Source: Gudongella oleilytica (lineage in GTDB: Bacteria; Bacillota; Clostridia; Tissierellales; Tissierellaceae). Taken from it: 64,000 nucleotides of DNA. The translations under genes and the position numbers were made by a program. The stretch's first letter is position 1, and the number at the start of each line of letters is the position of its first letter. Location of the stretch: the NCBI RefSeq assembly GCF_004101785.1, contig NZ_CP035130.1, forward strand, positions 372,001 through 436,000. The letters are read 5' to 3'. Shown piece by piece: positions 50,570 through 59,674 of the stretch. Below the pieces are notes generated by a model. The model saw nothing but the letters and a program-made list of their open reading frames with translations, made no database searches and was not told where the DNA came from.

Positions 50570-51849
50570 ATAGAATTGTACTGAAGAATCCCTCGATCAT
50601 ACACAGTGATGGTCAGGTATCTGAGGCTAAGGCTATCGTTGTTGAAAATGGAAGGATAAAAGCAATCGATCCGGACATATGGTCAGCCGATATCGAGGTG
50701 GATTGTGCCGGGAAGTACGTTTCGCCTTCCTTTGCGAACCTGCATACTCATTCACCGATGAATATTTTCAAGGGCTTTGCTGAGGATGTAACAATAGACA
50801 GGTGGTTCAATGAATTGATCTGGCCTTATGAGAACCGGCTTACCCCGGAGGATGCGTACCACGGATCGAGGGTAGCTATTGCCGAGATGCAGAACAATGG
50901 AGTGACAGTCTTTGCTGACCATTATATGTTTGCGGAAGAAATAGTAAAGGCTGCTCTGGAGATGGACATGGGCCTTGACATAGCTCCAACTCTCTTTTCT
51001 CTTGACGGCAGATTTCATGAGGGCTTAATAAAGACCATAGAGCTTTCGGAGACATACAGGGACTTTGACAGGGTGGTTGTAAGTCTTGGCCCCCATTCAC
51101 CCTATACCTGTTCCATGGAGGATCTTAGATCCCTTGCTGAAATCCAGGTAAAAAGCGGATTAAAGGTCCATATACATGCTGCTGAGACCAAGGATCAGGT
51201 GATAAGGTCAAAGATCGAAACCGGAAAAACGCCCTTTGAATTCCTCAGCAAGTCAGGAGTCCTTATGGGAAGGACTATAGTAGCACATGGTCTCTACGTT
51301 GAGGAGGGAGACTTGTTGTTCCTCAATGAAAACACAACCTTTGCAATAAGTCCAAAAACCTATTACAAGCTGAACATGGGCTTCGGAAATGTTCCTTTCC
51401 TCAAGGACAGGATCAAAATAGCGATAGGGACCGACGGAGCCGCCAGCAGCAATACCCTGGATCCTTTGGAGCAGGCAAGACTTCTTGCTCTGATGGGCAA
51501 ATACCTGATGAAGGACAGCACCTCTTTCCCTTTAAGAGAGGTATGGGGATATCTGATGGAAGGGCATCGGGCACTTGAATTTGATACTGGCGAGATAAGG
51601 GAAGGATTCAGCGCAGACCTCATCATATGGGATCTGGACAAGCCATCGACCGCAGTTGCATCCGATCCTTTAGCCGCAATAATTTTCAGTGCAACATCAG
51701 AAAATATTGACACTGTAATATCCAAGGGAGTATTCGTCAAGAGAGAAGGAAGACTTAAGCACGACGTATCCAAAGATATCAGCTACCTTAAGAACAGGAT
51801 GATTGAACTGGGCGAATCCAAGGAGGGAGAGACCAGCCTTAGTTACTAA
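50566..51849 (+). CDS. Amidohydrolase, MTA/SAH or adenosine deaminase-like (MtaD group)
   Basis: A 427-residue metal-dependent deaminase. It shows VSPSFANLHTHSPMNIFKGF (HxH, about residues 51-70; first letters approximate), VHIHAAETKDQV (metal His, near 203), VAHGLYVEEGDL (near 242) and GTDGAASSNTLDPLEQARLL (metal Asp, near 289), the pattern of 5-methylthioadenosine/S-adenosylhomocysteine deaminases. In this operon an amino-purine nucleoside or base such as adenosine or guanine is the likely substrate. It overlaps the lacI-type gene by 4 nt. Confidence 0.82.
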   Translation: MNRIVLKNPSIIHSDGQVSEAKAIVVENGRIKAIDPDIWSADIEVDCAGKYVSPSFANLHTHSPMNIFKGFAEDVTIDRWFNELIWPYENRLTPEDAYHGSRVAIAEMQNNGVTVFADHYMFAEEIVKAALEMDMGLDIAPTLFSLDGRFHEGLIKTIELSETYRDFDRVVVSLGPHSPYTCSMEDLRSLAEIQVKSGLKVHIHAAETKDQVIRSKIETGKTPFEFLSKSGVLMGRTIVAHGLYVEEGDLLFLNENTTFAISPKTYYKLNMGFGNVPFLKDRIKIAIGTDGAASSNTLDPLEQARLLALMGKYLMKDSTSFPLREVWGYLMEGHRALEFDTGEIREGFSADLIIWDLDKPSTAVASDPLAAIIFSATSENIDTVISKGVFVKREGRLKHDVSKDISYLKNRMIELGESKEGETSLSY

Positions 51850-51869
51850 AAAATACGAGGAGTGATAAG

Positions 51870-52571
51870 ATGACAACACCACACAACAGTGCAGTCAGGG
51901 GAGATATAGCGGAAACCATATTATTGCCGGGAGACCCATTGAGAGCGAAATTTATTGCGGAGAATTTCTTTGAGGATCCGGTTCAGTTCAACACAGTAAG
52001 AAATATGTTCGGCTACACAGGGACCTATAAAGGGAAGAAAATCTCGGTAATGGGAACAGGCATGGGAGTTCCTTCGATCGGGATATATTCCTATGAGCTG
52101 ATCCATTTCTATGGAGTTAAGAACCTTATAAGGGTAGGCTCCTGTGGTGCATTGCAGGGAAATCTGAAGCTTTATGACGTAATAATTGGAATGGGGGCAA
52201 GTACAAACTCCAGCTATGCACATCAGTATGGCTTGCCTGGGACGTACTCAGCTACAGCATCCTGGGATCTGATGTACAAGGCAGTAAAAGTAGCCGAGGA
52301 AAAGGGGATCCCGGTACATGTGGGGAACATCCTTACCAGCGATACCTTCTATTCAGCAGATACGGATTCGATCGCAAAATGGCAGAGTATGAACATTCTG
52401 GCGGTTGAGATGGAATCATTTGCCCTATACTGCAATGCTGCACATGCAGGGGTAAATGCCCTTACAATACTGACTGTAAGCGACTCTATCGTGAACAAGG
52501 AGGAGACTACTCCTGAGGAGAGGGAGAAGAGCTTCACCAGGATGATGGAGATTGCACTGGAGCTGGCCTGA
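51870..52571 (+). CDS. deoD: Purine nucleoside phosphorylase (DeoD type)
   Basis: A 233-residue hexameric-type PNP that splits purine nucleosides with phosphate to base and ribose-1-phosphate. It shows ILLPGDPLRAKFIAENFFED (about residues 17-36), VMGTGMGVPSIGIYSYELIH (about 65-84), IRVGSCGAL and AVEMESFALYCNAA (about 176-189), with the catalytic Asp in TVSDSIV. It directly follows the deaminase and shares its last base with the next gene (TGATG). Confidence 0.95.
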   Translation: MTTPHNSAVRGDIAETILLPGDPLRAKFIAENFFEDPVQFNTVRNMFGYTGTYKGKKISVMGTGMGVPSIGIYSYELIHFYGVKNLIRVGSCGALQGNLKLYDVIIGMGASTNSSYAHQYGLPGTYSATASWDLMYKAVKVAEEKGIPVHVGNILTSDTFYSADTDSIAKWQSMNILAVEMESFALYCNAAHAGVNALTILTVSDSIVNKEETTPEEREKSFTRMMEIALELA

Positions 52572-53950
52572 TGAAGGCCTGGGAAATGGCTTCCCGGCTG
52601 TATAGAAATGCCAAGCCCGTCATACTGGGCGAGGAGGAGCAAACCTGGGAGGTCATGAAAAGTGTATCAGGCTTTTATGATCAGCTTGCAGGTCTGGACT
52701 GGAAGAGCAATGTTCCAGGCTCGGGAGCACCTGAGACCATAATGGTTGCTGCAGTTCAGGCGTTAGAGAACAGAGGCTATATCGTTGAGGATTCTGAGGA
52801 ACTTCTCATGGAGGGTCTGAGGGCTTATGATGACAAGGACTTCATAAGACTTCATCAGATATCCGCTCTAATGAGAAAGCGCCTTCTCGAGGCTAAGAAG
52901 AATCCTGATTCACCCTATTGGAGTTATAAGTACTACCATAACTTTGAGGAATATGAAAAAAATGTCAACTTCCCTGACCCAATAAAGCTACAAGATTTAA
53001 ACGACGACTTCAGAGACAGGATAAAGGCAGCATGGCTGTCCCAATTGATCGGAGCAGCAATGGGAACTCAGCTTGAGGGCTATACAAGAGAAAGCCTGAG
53101 GGAAGCTTTCGGTGATTTCGACTATTACCTTAGAGAACCTAACACCTATAATGACGATTTGACGTTCCAGCTGGCGTTTCTTGAAGCCTTCAATGAAAAA
53201 GGTGCTGATATTACTTCAAAGGAGATAGCTCTTAAATGGGCTGGACTGGTTCCAGCCGGCTGGTCTGCTGAAGAGTTTGCACTAAGAAACATCAAGCAGG
53301 GTGTATTCCCGCCTGAGAGTGGAAGGTGGAACAATCCGTTCAACGAATGGATAGGTGCTCAGATGCGAGGGGCTATATGCGGTATGGTTGCTCCCGGAGA
53401 TCCGGGGCTTGCCGCCAGGTTAGCATGGACAGACGGAGAGGTGTCCCATGCCAACAACGGCATACTTGGCGAGGTTTTCAATGCAGTTATGTTATCATTG
53501 GCCTTTGTTGAGAAGGACACAAGGAAGGTGCTTCTATCTGCCATTGAACTGATCCCAAAGGACAGTGAGTATCGGTCAGTACTTGATTTTGCACTCCATT
53601 CCTGCAGAAACAGTGAAAATTGGGAAGCTGCCATGGAGGCATGCGAGGAGAAGTATATCCGATACAATTGGATACACTCCTATCCCAATGCATGTGCGGA
53701 GGTAATAGCTTTGTACTTTGGGGAGGGTGATTTTACCAAGACCCTTAAGATCATATCTCAGGCGGGAGTTGACGTGGACTGCAACGCAGCACAGATAATG
53801 CCTGTAATCGGCATCCGGGAGGGAACCTCAGGGATACCTGAGAGGTATATGCACGAGGCCTTCCTTGATATAAAAACCTATATGCGATATCCGAGGCATT
53901 TGACCTTGGATGAGCTTGTGGATGCAACGGTAAAAAATGCAGTCAGATAA
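52571..53950 (+). CDS. ADP-ribosylglycohydrolase (DraG)-fold protein
   Basis: A 459-residue protein. The first ~135 residues are helical and unrecognised (ETIMVAAVQALENRGYIVED). The rest resembles the ADP-ribosylglycohydrolase family: AAWLSQLIGAAMGTQLEGYT (about residues 152-171), NTYNDDLTFQLAFLEAFNEK (Asp pair for metal, about 192-211), RGAICGMVAPGDPGLAARLA and AGVDVDCNAAQIMPVIG near residue 400 (second metal Asp). DraG-type enzymes cleave N- or O-glycosidic bonds to ADP-ribose. Being in a nucleoside operon, it may hydrolyse a free (ADP-)ribosyl compound instead of protein; this is inference. Confidence 0.8.
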   Translation: MKAWEMASRLYRNAKPVILGEEEQTWEVMKSVSGFYDQLAGLDWKSNVPGSGAPETIMVAAVQALENRGYIVEDSEELLMEGLRAYDDKDFIRLHQISALMRKRLLEAKKNPDSPYWSYKYYHNFEEYEKNVNFPDPIKLQDLNDDFRDRIKAAWLSQLIGAAMGTQLEGYTRESLREAFGDFDYYLREPNTYNDDLTFQLAFLEAFNEKGADITSKEIALKWAGLVPAGWSAEEFALRNIKQGVFPPESGRWNNPFNEWIGAQMRGAICGMVAPGDPGLAARLAWTDGEVSHANNGILGEVFNAVMLSLAFVEKDTRKVLLSAIELIPKDSEYRSVLDFALHSCRNSENWEAAMEACEEKYIRYNWIHSYPNACAEVIALYFGEGDFTKTLKIISQAGVDVDCNAAQIMPVIGIREGTSGIPERYMHEAFLDIKTYMRYPRHLTLDELVDATVKNAVR

Positions 53951-53967
53951 GAAATAGGAGGGAAACT

Positions 53968-55053
53968 ATGAAAAAAGCTTTGGCACTACTGTTGATCATT
54001 ACCATGGCCATAGGTCTTGCGGCCTGTGGAACGACCGCACCTGAACAACCGGCAGGTGCAGGAGATGAGCCTTTGAGAGTTGCTTTGCTTCTTAACGGGA
54101 CATTGGGCGACAAGTCCTTCTTCGATTCAGCGGACAGAGGTCTGCAAATGGCGAAGGAGAAGTATGGAGACAGATTTGAGTACGCAACGGTCGAGATGAC
54201 CACAGACGAGACAAAATGGCTTCCCACATTGTATGACTATGCAGATGACGGAACCTGGGACATCATAATCGTCGGAACCTGGCAGATGGCTGAGCCTTTG
54301 GCGGAGGTAGCACCTCAGTATCCGGACCAAAAATTCTTTATTTTTGACCAGGATGTGGATTATACAGCTGGTGACTTTGGAAACATTTATTCAATATTAT
54401 ATAAGCAAAACGAGGGTTCTTTCCTTGCCGGAGCCATTGCTGCAAGACTAAGCGAGACCAAGACCATAGGATTCCTTGGCGGAGCTGAAAACCCTGTTAT
54501 CAACGACTTCCTTCTCGGATATATCCAGGGGGCGAAGTACGTCGAGGAAAATATCAAGGTGGTAGTATCCTTCGTAGGCAACTTCTACGACACACCAAAG
54601 GGCAAGGATCTTGCGCTTTCACAATATCAGCAAAACGGGGTGGATGTAGGATTTAACGTTGCTGGATTAGCCGGGCTTGGGCAAATAGACGCGGCTCAGG
54701 AGGTGGGGAAATTTGCAATAGGGGTTGACTCAGACCAGGCGCTTATCCTGGGAGAGCCTGCAGCTAATTTCATACCAACATCTATGCTTAAGAATGTTGA
54801 TCAGTCGATCTTAAGAGCAATCGATCTTGAGTATGAAGGCAAAGTCCCATACGGCCAGGCTGAAACTTTAGGTATAGCTGAGAATGGAGTAGGTATCGCA
54901 GACAATGAATATTATCAGAAGCTTGTACCCCAGGAGATAAGGGATGAGGTAACTGAGCTGTCAGAGAAAATTCTAAGCGGCGAGATCATCGTTGACACCG
55001 CATTCGGCAAGACAAATGAAGAGATCCAGGCAATAAAGGACTCAGTAAAATAA
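53968..55053 (+). CDS. BMP family nucleoside-binding lipoprotein (ABC receptor)
   Basis: A 361-residue receptor with lipobox LAACG (Cys near residue 19) and a mature part starting LRVALLLNGTLGDKSFFDSA (about residues 36-55), typical of the BMP/PnrA (purine nucleoside receptor A) family. It further shows KFFIFDQDVDYTAGDFGNIY, GSFLAGAIAARLSETKTIGF and GVDSDQALILGEPAA. It binds nucleosides outside the membrane for the ABC system encoded next. A weak hairpin separates it from the ATPase gene. Confidence 0.9.
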   Translation: MKKALALLLIITMAIGLAACGTTAPEQPAGAGDEPLRVALLLNGTLGDKSFFDSADRGLQMAKEKYGDRFEYATVEMTTDETKWLPTLYDYADDGTWDIIIVGTWQMAEPLAEVAPQYPDQKFFIFDQDVDYTAGDFGNIYSILYKQNEGSFLAGAIAARLSETKTIGFLGGAENPVINDFLLGYIQGAKYVEENIKVVVSFVGNFYDTPKGKDLALSQYQQNGVDVGFNVAGLAGLGQIDAAQEVGKFAIGVDSDQALILGEPAANFIPTSMLKNVDQSILRAIDLEYEGKVPYGQAETLGIAENGVGIADNEYYQKLVPQEIRDEVTELSEKILSGEIIVDTAFGKTNEEIQAIKDSVK

Positions 55054-55064
55054 TACCTCTGGTG

Positions 55065-55089
55065 GGAGGAATGGCTAAGCTGTTCCTCC
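55065..55089 (+). terminator. Weak hairpin between nucleoside receptor and ATPase genes
   Basis: GGAGGAA (55065-55071) pairs with TTCCTCC (55083-55089), with GC pairs inside, followed by a loose T-rich stretch. It could reduce expression of the permease genes relative to the receptor. Confidence 0.45.
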
Positions 55090-55157
55090 TTCCTTTAAAT
55101 TTACAGCCAAATACAATAGTAACAGGCTGCTTTTGAAAGGAAGAAGGCGGTGACAAA

Positions 55158-56705
55158 ATGGCAGATACAATACTTGAGATGAAAAATATCGTTAAGATAT
55201 ACTCTAATGGAGTGGTGGCCAACGACAATATAAGTTTGTCTCTGAAAAAGGGAGAGATACATGCTCTTCTTGGTGAGAATGGAGCAGGAAAGAGCACCCT
55301 TATGAAGATCCTCTTTGGGATAGAAACGCCTGAATCAGGGGAGATCATCCTCAATGGGAAGTCCGTAGCAATAAGGAATCCTCTCGAGGCGATAAAACTT
55401 GGGATCGGCATGGTACACCAACACTTTATGCTGGTGCCAAGCTTTACCATAGCAGAAAATATAATACTGGGAGTTGAGCCTAGGAAGGGCATTTTCACAG
55501 ATATGGACAAGGCAGAGGAGCTTTCAAGAAGGATTTCCGATGAATATAATTTCAAACTGGATGTCGGGGAGAAGGTTGAGAACCTTCCTGTCGGAATAAA
55601 GCAAAAGGTGGAGATTTTAAAGGCTCTCTTCAGAGGAGCAGAAATACTAATACTGGATGAGCCAACGGCAGTACTCACTCCACAGGAAACAGAGGAGCTT
55701 TTCATCCAGTTGAGAAGACTTAAGGAGAAGGGACATACAATAATATTCATTTCCCACAAGCTTGATGAGATCAAACAGATATGCGACCGCCTGACTATAA
55801 TGAGAAACGGTAAGAACATGGGGACCTATGAGACCACTGACCTCACCACAAAGGAGATATCCAGGCTGATGGTAGGCAGGGATGTCGTAACAAAGTTTGA
55901 CAAGGCGGCATTGAACCTAAGGGAAACGGCTGTTAGCATAAGAAAACTTGAGGTATGGAACACTGCAGGCACAAAGAAGGTGAACGGACTTGACTTCGAT
56001 GTCAAGGAAGGTGAGATTTTTGGTATTGCCGGCGTGGAGGGAAATGGGCAGAGCGAGCTTGCACAGGTCCTGGCCGGTCTTATAGAGAACTACAAAGGGG
56101 AATACCGCATCTTTGGAGAAACTGCAAAGGGCTTAAGCATAAAGGATCTCCGAAGGAAGGGGATGTCCTATATACCCGAGGATCGCATGACCTATGGAAT
56201 AGCTGAGAATATGGATCTATTGAGCAACCTGTTTGCAAACCAGTACGACAAGGAAAAGTATTCAGGAAGGATATTTCTTAAGAAAAAGCCTATGGAACAG
56301 GCAGCTAAGGATCTTATCAGCCAGTTTCTAATAAAGGCCGGTTCATTCAAGACCAAGGTGGGGATGCTTTCTGGTGGCAACATCCAGAAGGTGGTGGTAG
56401 CCAGGGAGTTTTCAGACGATCCAAAGGTAATAATCGCAAATCAGCCCACGAGAGGTATCGACGTAGGGGCTGCTGAGTTCATAAGAAAGAAGCTTCTTGA
56501 GCTTCGTGATAAAGGCTGCGCTGTAATATTGATATCAGCAGATCTTAATGAGGTAATGGAGTTGTCAGACAGGCTTGCGGTAATGTATAAGGGAGAATTC
56601 TCGGGAGTTTTCAAAGATGTATCTGCTCTGACTGAAGAAGAGCTTGGGAGGTACATGCTGGGGATAGATAAGGACGAGGGACTGGAGGGGATAGTGTATG
56701 CTTAA
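55158..56705 (+). CDS. Nucleoside ABC transporter ATPase (two fused nucleotide-binding domains)
   Basis: A 515-residue duplicated ATPase as in YufO/NupA and RbsA. The first domain has Walker A GENGAGKST (about residues 38-46) and a variant signature VENLPVGIKQKVEILKALFR, with Walker B ILILDEPTAVLTP near 163. The second has GVEGNGQSEL in place of canonical Walker A (near 292), LSGGNIQKVVVAREF (near 406) and VIIANQPTRGIDVGA. The degenerate second site is usual for sugar/nucleoside importers. It overlaps the next permease gene by 8 nt. Confidence 0.92.
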   Translation: MADTILEMKNIVKIYSNGVVANDNISLSLKKGEIHALLGENGAGKSTLMKILFGIETPESGEIILNGKSVAIRNPLEAIKLGIGMVHQHFMLVPSFTIAENIILGVEPRKGIFTDMDKAEELSRRISDEYNFKLDVGEKVENLPVGIKQKVEILKALFRGAEILILDEPTAVLTPQETEELFIQLRRLKEKGHTIIFISHKLDEIKQICDRLTIMRNGKNMGTYETTDLTTKEISRLMVGRDVVTKFDKAALNLRETAVSIRKLEVWNTAGTKKVNGLDFDVKEGEIFGIAGVEGNGQSELAQVLAGLIENYKGEYRIFGETAKGLSIKDLRRKGMSYIPEDRMTYGIAENMDLLSNLFANQYDKEKYSGRIFLKKKPMEQAAKDLISQFLIKAGSFKTKVGMLSGGNIQKVVVAREFSDDPKVIIANQPTRGIDVGAAEFIRKKLLELRDKGCAVILISADLNEVMELSDRLAVMYKGEFSGVFKDVSALTEEELGRYMLGIDKDEGLEGIVYA

Positions 56706-57765
56706 GAGCTCACAATTCAACACATTCAGAACGGCACTATCCATAGCTATAGCACTTATTCTGTCATTCCTGGTAATTTTTCTTGTAAGCGATCAGCCAG
56801 TAGAGGCAATAATGAGGATGATAACAGGGCCTTTATCCAGCAAGAGGCTATTCGCAAATGTGATCGAGCTGATGATACCACTCATATTCACCGGAGTATC
56901 CGTAAGCATTATGTTCTCGGCAAACCAGATCAACCTTGGAGCTGAGGGAAGCTTTCATCTGGGAGGGCTTGTTGCCGCAGTTGTAGGTCTGATGGTACCA
57001 ATGTCACAAGGGGTGCATCCGATAGCCGCAATACTTCTGGGAGGGCTTACAGGTGCGGTATTTGCGGCGATCCCTGCGATCTTAAAGATTTTTACAACAG
57101 CAAGTGAACTCGTTTCTTCCCTGATGCTAAACTATATAGCGCTTTTCCTGGGGAACTATATACTGAGCTATTACCTAAGGGACACAACTGCAGGAGCCCT
57201 GACCTCACATCTTTTGCCCGAGTCAGTCAAGCTTCAAAGCATAGTGTCCGGCACCAATATCCATATAGGACTTTTCATAGCACTACTGACGGCAGTGTTT
57301 GGATATCTTTTCCTGTTCAAGTCCAAGCTTGGATATATGCTTAGGATATCAGGAGAAAATGAAAAATTTGCGAAGTACTCTGGAATGAACATAGTTACAG
57401 TGATCCTTATATCTCAGCTTCTTGGGGGCTTCATAGCCGGCGTTGGTGGAAGCGTACAGCTTCTGGGGATGTACAGGAGATTTTCATGGGCAGCTCTTCT
57501 TGGCTACGGATGGGATGCGATCATAGTTACTACGCTTTCAAAGAAGAATCCCCTGTTTGTTCCTCTGGCAGCATTCTTCCTGGCCTATATAAGGATCGGA
57601 GCAGACATAATGTCGCGATCCACGGATGTATCTCCTGAAATAGTGGCAATTACGCAAGGCATCATAATAATCCTTATAGTAGCCGAGCAATTCCTGTCCG
57701 GGTATAAACACAAGCTTGTGGCACGCGAGGCCAGACTACAGATGGAAACGGAAGGAGCTGAGTGA
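56698..57765 (+). CDS. Nucleoside ABC transporter permease (YufP/NupB-like)
   Basis: A 355-residue permease of the BPD_transp_2 family with about nine to ten TM segments. It shows LIFTGVSVSIMFSANQINLG (about residues 62-81), AEGSFHLGGLVAAVVGLM, LVSSLMLNYIALFLGNYILS (about 139-158) and the coupling region LRISGENEKFAKYSGMNI (about 214-231). It pairs with the next permease. Its start is inside the end of the ATPase gene, showing tight coupling. Confidence 0.9.
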   Translation: MLKSSQFNTFRTALSIAIALILSFLVIFLVSDQPVEAIMRMITGPLSSKRLFANVIELMIPLIFTGVSVSIMFSANQINLGAEGSFHLGGLVAAVVGLMVPMSQGVHPIAAILLGGLTGAVFAAIPAILKIFTTASELVSSLMLNYIALFLGNYILSYYLRDTTAGALTSHLLPESVKLQSIVSGTNIHIGLFIALLTAVFGYLFLFKSKLGYMLRISGENEKFAKYSGMNIVTVILISQLLGGFIAGVGGSVQLLGMYRRFSWAALLGYGWDAIIVTTLSKKNPLFVPLAAFFLAYIRIGADIMSRSTDVSPEIVAITQGIIIILIVAEQFLSGYKHKLVAREARLQMETEGAE

Positions 57766-57766
57766 T

Positions 57767-58693
57767 ATGAGTATAACTGAAATTCTGCTTTCACCGGACT
57801 TCCTGTTCGTTGTCCTAAGAGTTACAACACCTATATTGTTCGCCACCCTTGCAGTTACCATAGCTGCAAGATCCGGGGTTTTCAACATAGCCATAGAGGG
57901 GATAATGCTTATTGCAGCACTGGTGGGTGTAATTTTTTCAGCAAAGCTTCAGAACCCATGGCTGGGATTGTTGGCAGCACTCATAGCTGGAGGGGCAATT
58001 GGCCTGCTTTTGGGAGTTCTGGTATTAAGGCTGAAGACGGATGCCATTCTTGCAGGTGTTGCAATCAATCTAATGGCATCGGGAGGAACCATATTCCTTC
58101 TTTACCTTGTATCCGGGGACAGGGGAGTATCATCATCTCTTAAGAGTTTAAGCCTGCCTAACATCGCAATACCAGTCATAGAGCAGATACCGTTCCTCGG
58201 GACTGTTCTTTCAAGACACAACATACTGACGTATCTCGTCTTCATAATGGTTGTAATTGTACACTTGATGCTTTACAAAACACCACTTGGCTTAAAAATA
58301 AGATCAGTAGGGGAGAATCCGCATGCAGCAGAGTCGGTAGGCATAAATGTCCACAAGATCCAATATATCGCCTTGGCTATGAGTGGAGTTCTGGCAGCAT
58401 TCGGAGGAGCATTTCTATCCATGGGGTACCTGTCCTGGTTCACAAATGGCATGACTGCAGGAAGAGGCTATATAGGACTTGCCGCTAATGCAATGGGTGG
58501 CAGTACTCCCATCGGAGGGCTGATAGTTTCCCTTATATTTGGAATTGCAGACGCCATGGCCAACGTGTTCCAGACCGGAGCCAGCCTCCCGTATGAGCTG
58601 GTGCAGATGATCCCATATATAACTACAATAGCAGGTCTTGCAGTATACAGCCTTAACAGGAAGAAGAGACAGGAAAGGATCATTAATAAATAG
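57767..58693 (+). CDS. Nucleoside ABC transporter permease (YufQ/NupC-like)
   Basis: A 308-residue permease with about eight TM helices. It shows TPILFATLAVTIAARSGVFN (about residues 22-41), IAIEGIMLIAALVGVIFSAK (about 42-61) and the coupling loop IRSVGENPHAAESVGINVHK (about 184-203). The ATG at 57767 lies 9 nt after AAGGAG and 1 nt after the previous stop. Upstream in-frame codons lie within the preceding gene and are rejected. Confidence 0.9.
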   Translation: MSITEILLSPDFLFVVLRVTTPILFATLAVTIAARSGVFNIAIEGIMLIAALVGVIFSAKLQNPWLGLLAALIAGGAIGLLLGVLVLRLKTDAILAGVAINLMASGGTIFLLYLVSGDRGVSSSLKSLSLPNIAIPVIEQIPFLGTVLSRHNILTYLVFIMVVIVHLMLYKTPLGLKIRSVGENPHAAESVGINVHKIQYIALAMSGVLAAFGGAFLSMGYLSWFTNGMTAGRGYIGLAANAMGGSTPIGGLIVSLIFGIADAMANVFQTGASLPYELVQMIPYITTIAGLAVYSLNRKKRQERIINK

Positions 58694-58702
58694 GGGGAAG
58701 GT

Positions 58703-59650
58703 ATGGAAAAGAGAGATATAATCATAGACTGTGATCCGGGGCATGACGATGTAATGGCACTATTGCTTGCACTTGCCAATCAGGATGAGCTTAATATCCT
58801 CGGGGTAACAACAGTGGCAGGCAATCAGACACTTGAAAAGGTAACATATAATTTAAGGAGACTATACGCTTACCTGGGGATGAGGACCCCAGCTGCAAGC
58901 GGGGCTTCAAAACCAATAATCAGGAAGCTCCAGCTCGGTGATGATGTGCACGGAGTGACAGGATTGGACGGCTGGGAGTTTCCGGAGCCTGATTTTCAGT
59001 TGGATTCCACAAATGCTGTGACCTTTATGAGGGATAAGATAATGGCTGCTAAGGGCAAGGTGACTCTTGTGCCTGTGGGTCCTTTGACCAATATTGGGCT
59101 TCTTTTATCCGTATTTCCTGAGGTAAAGGATAAGATAGAGCTGATTTCACTTATGGGAGGATCCATTTATGCCGGGAACAGGACACCTCATGCTGAATTC
59201 AACATATTTGTAGATCCTGAGGCTGCCAAGGTCGTCTTTGATTCGGGGATACCCATAGTGATGAGCGGTCTGGAGGTGACCCATGAGGCAGCAATAACCG
59301 ATTCCGAGATCCAGGAGCTAAGGGAAAGTGACGGGAGAGTTTCAAAAATGTGTGGTGAGCTTCTGTACTTTTATACCAGATATCACAGCAGGGAGGGATA
59401 TAGCTCTTACCCGCTTCATGACGTTTGCAGCGTGATGTATCTGTTAAGGCCTGAAATATTCAAATGGAAGGATCTTCAGGTGGATATAGACGTATCTGAA
59501 GGCCCTCACAGAGGAAGAACTGCTGCTGATAACAGGGAATGGATGCGATATGACAGACCGAATACCAGGGTACTCCTTCACGTTGACAGGGAGGAGTTCA
59601 TGAAGATATTGAGAAAGGCATTTGAGAAGCTTGACGAATTGACCGCTTAA
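58703..59650 (+). CDS. Inosine-uridine-type nucleoside hydrolase
   Basis: A 315-residue N-ribohydrolase that splits nucleosides into base and ribose. It carries the calcium-binding signature IIDCDPGHDDVMALLLALAN (about residues 6-25), VPVGPLTNIGLLLSVFP (about 116-132), SLMGGSIYAGNRTPHAEFNI and NIFVDPEAAKVVFDSG (about 167-182), and the final metal region YPLHDVCSVMYLL (near 240). Preference for purines or pyrimidines cannot be read. It follows the permease gene by 9 nt. The free ribose it makes suits the ribokinase two genes on. Confidence 0.92.
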   Translation: MEKRDIIIDCDPGHDDVMALLLALANQDELNILGVTTVAGNQTLEKVTYNLRRLYAYLGMRTPAASGASKPIIRKLQLGDDVHGVTGLDGWEFPEPDFQLDSTNAVTFMRDKIMAAKGKVTLVPVGPLTNIGLLLSVFPEVKDKIELISLMGGSIYAGNRTPHAEFNIFVDPEAAKVVFDSGIPIVMSGLEVTHEAAITDSEIQELRESDGRVSKMCGELLYFYTRYHSREGYSSYPLHDVCSVMYLLRPEIFKWKDLQVDIDVSEGPHRGRTAADNREWMRYDRPNTRVLLHVDREEFMKILRKAFEKLDELTA

Positions 59651-59674
59651 AGAGATGTTTAGGAGGGTGGTATT

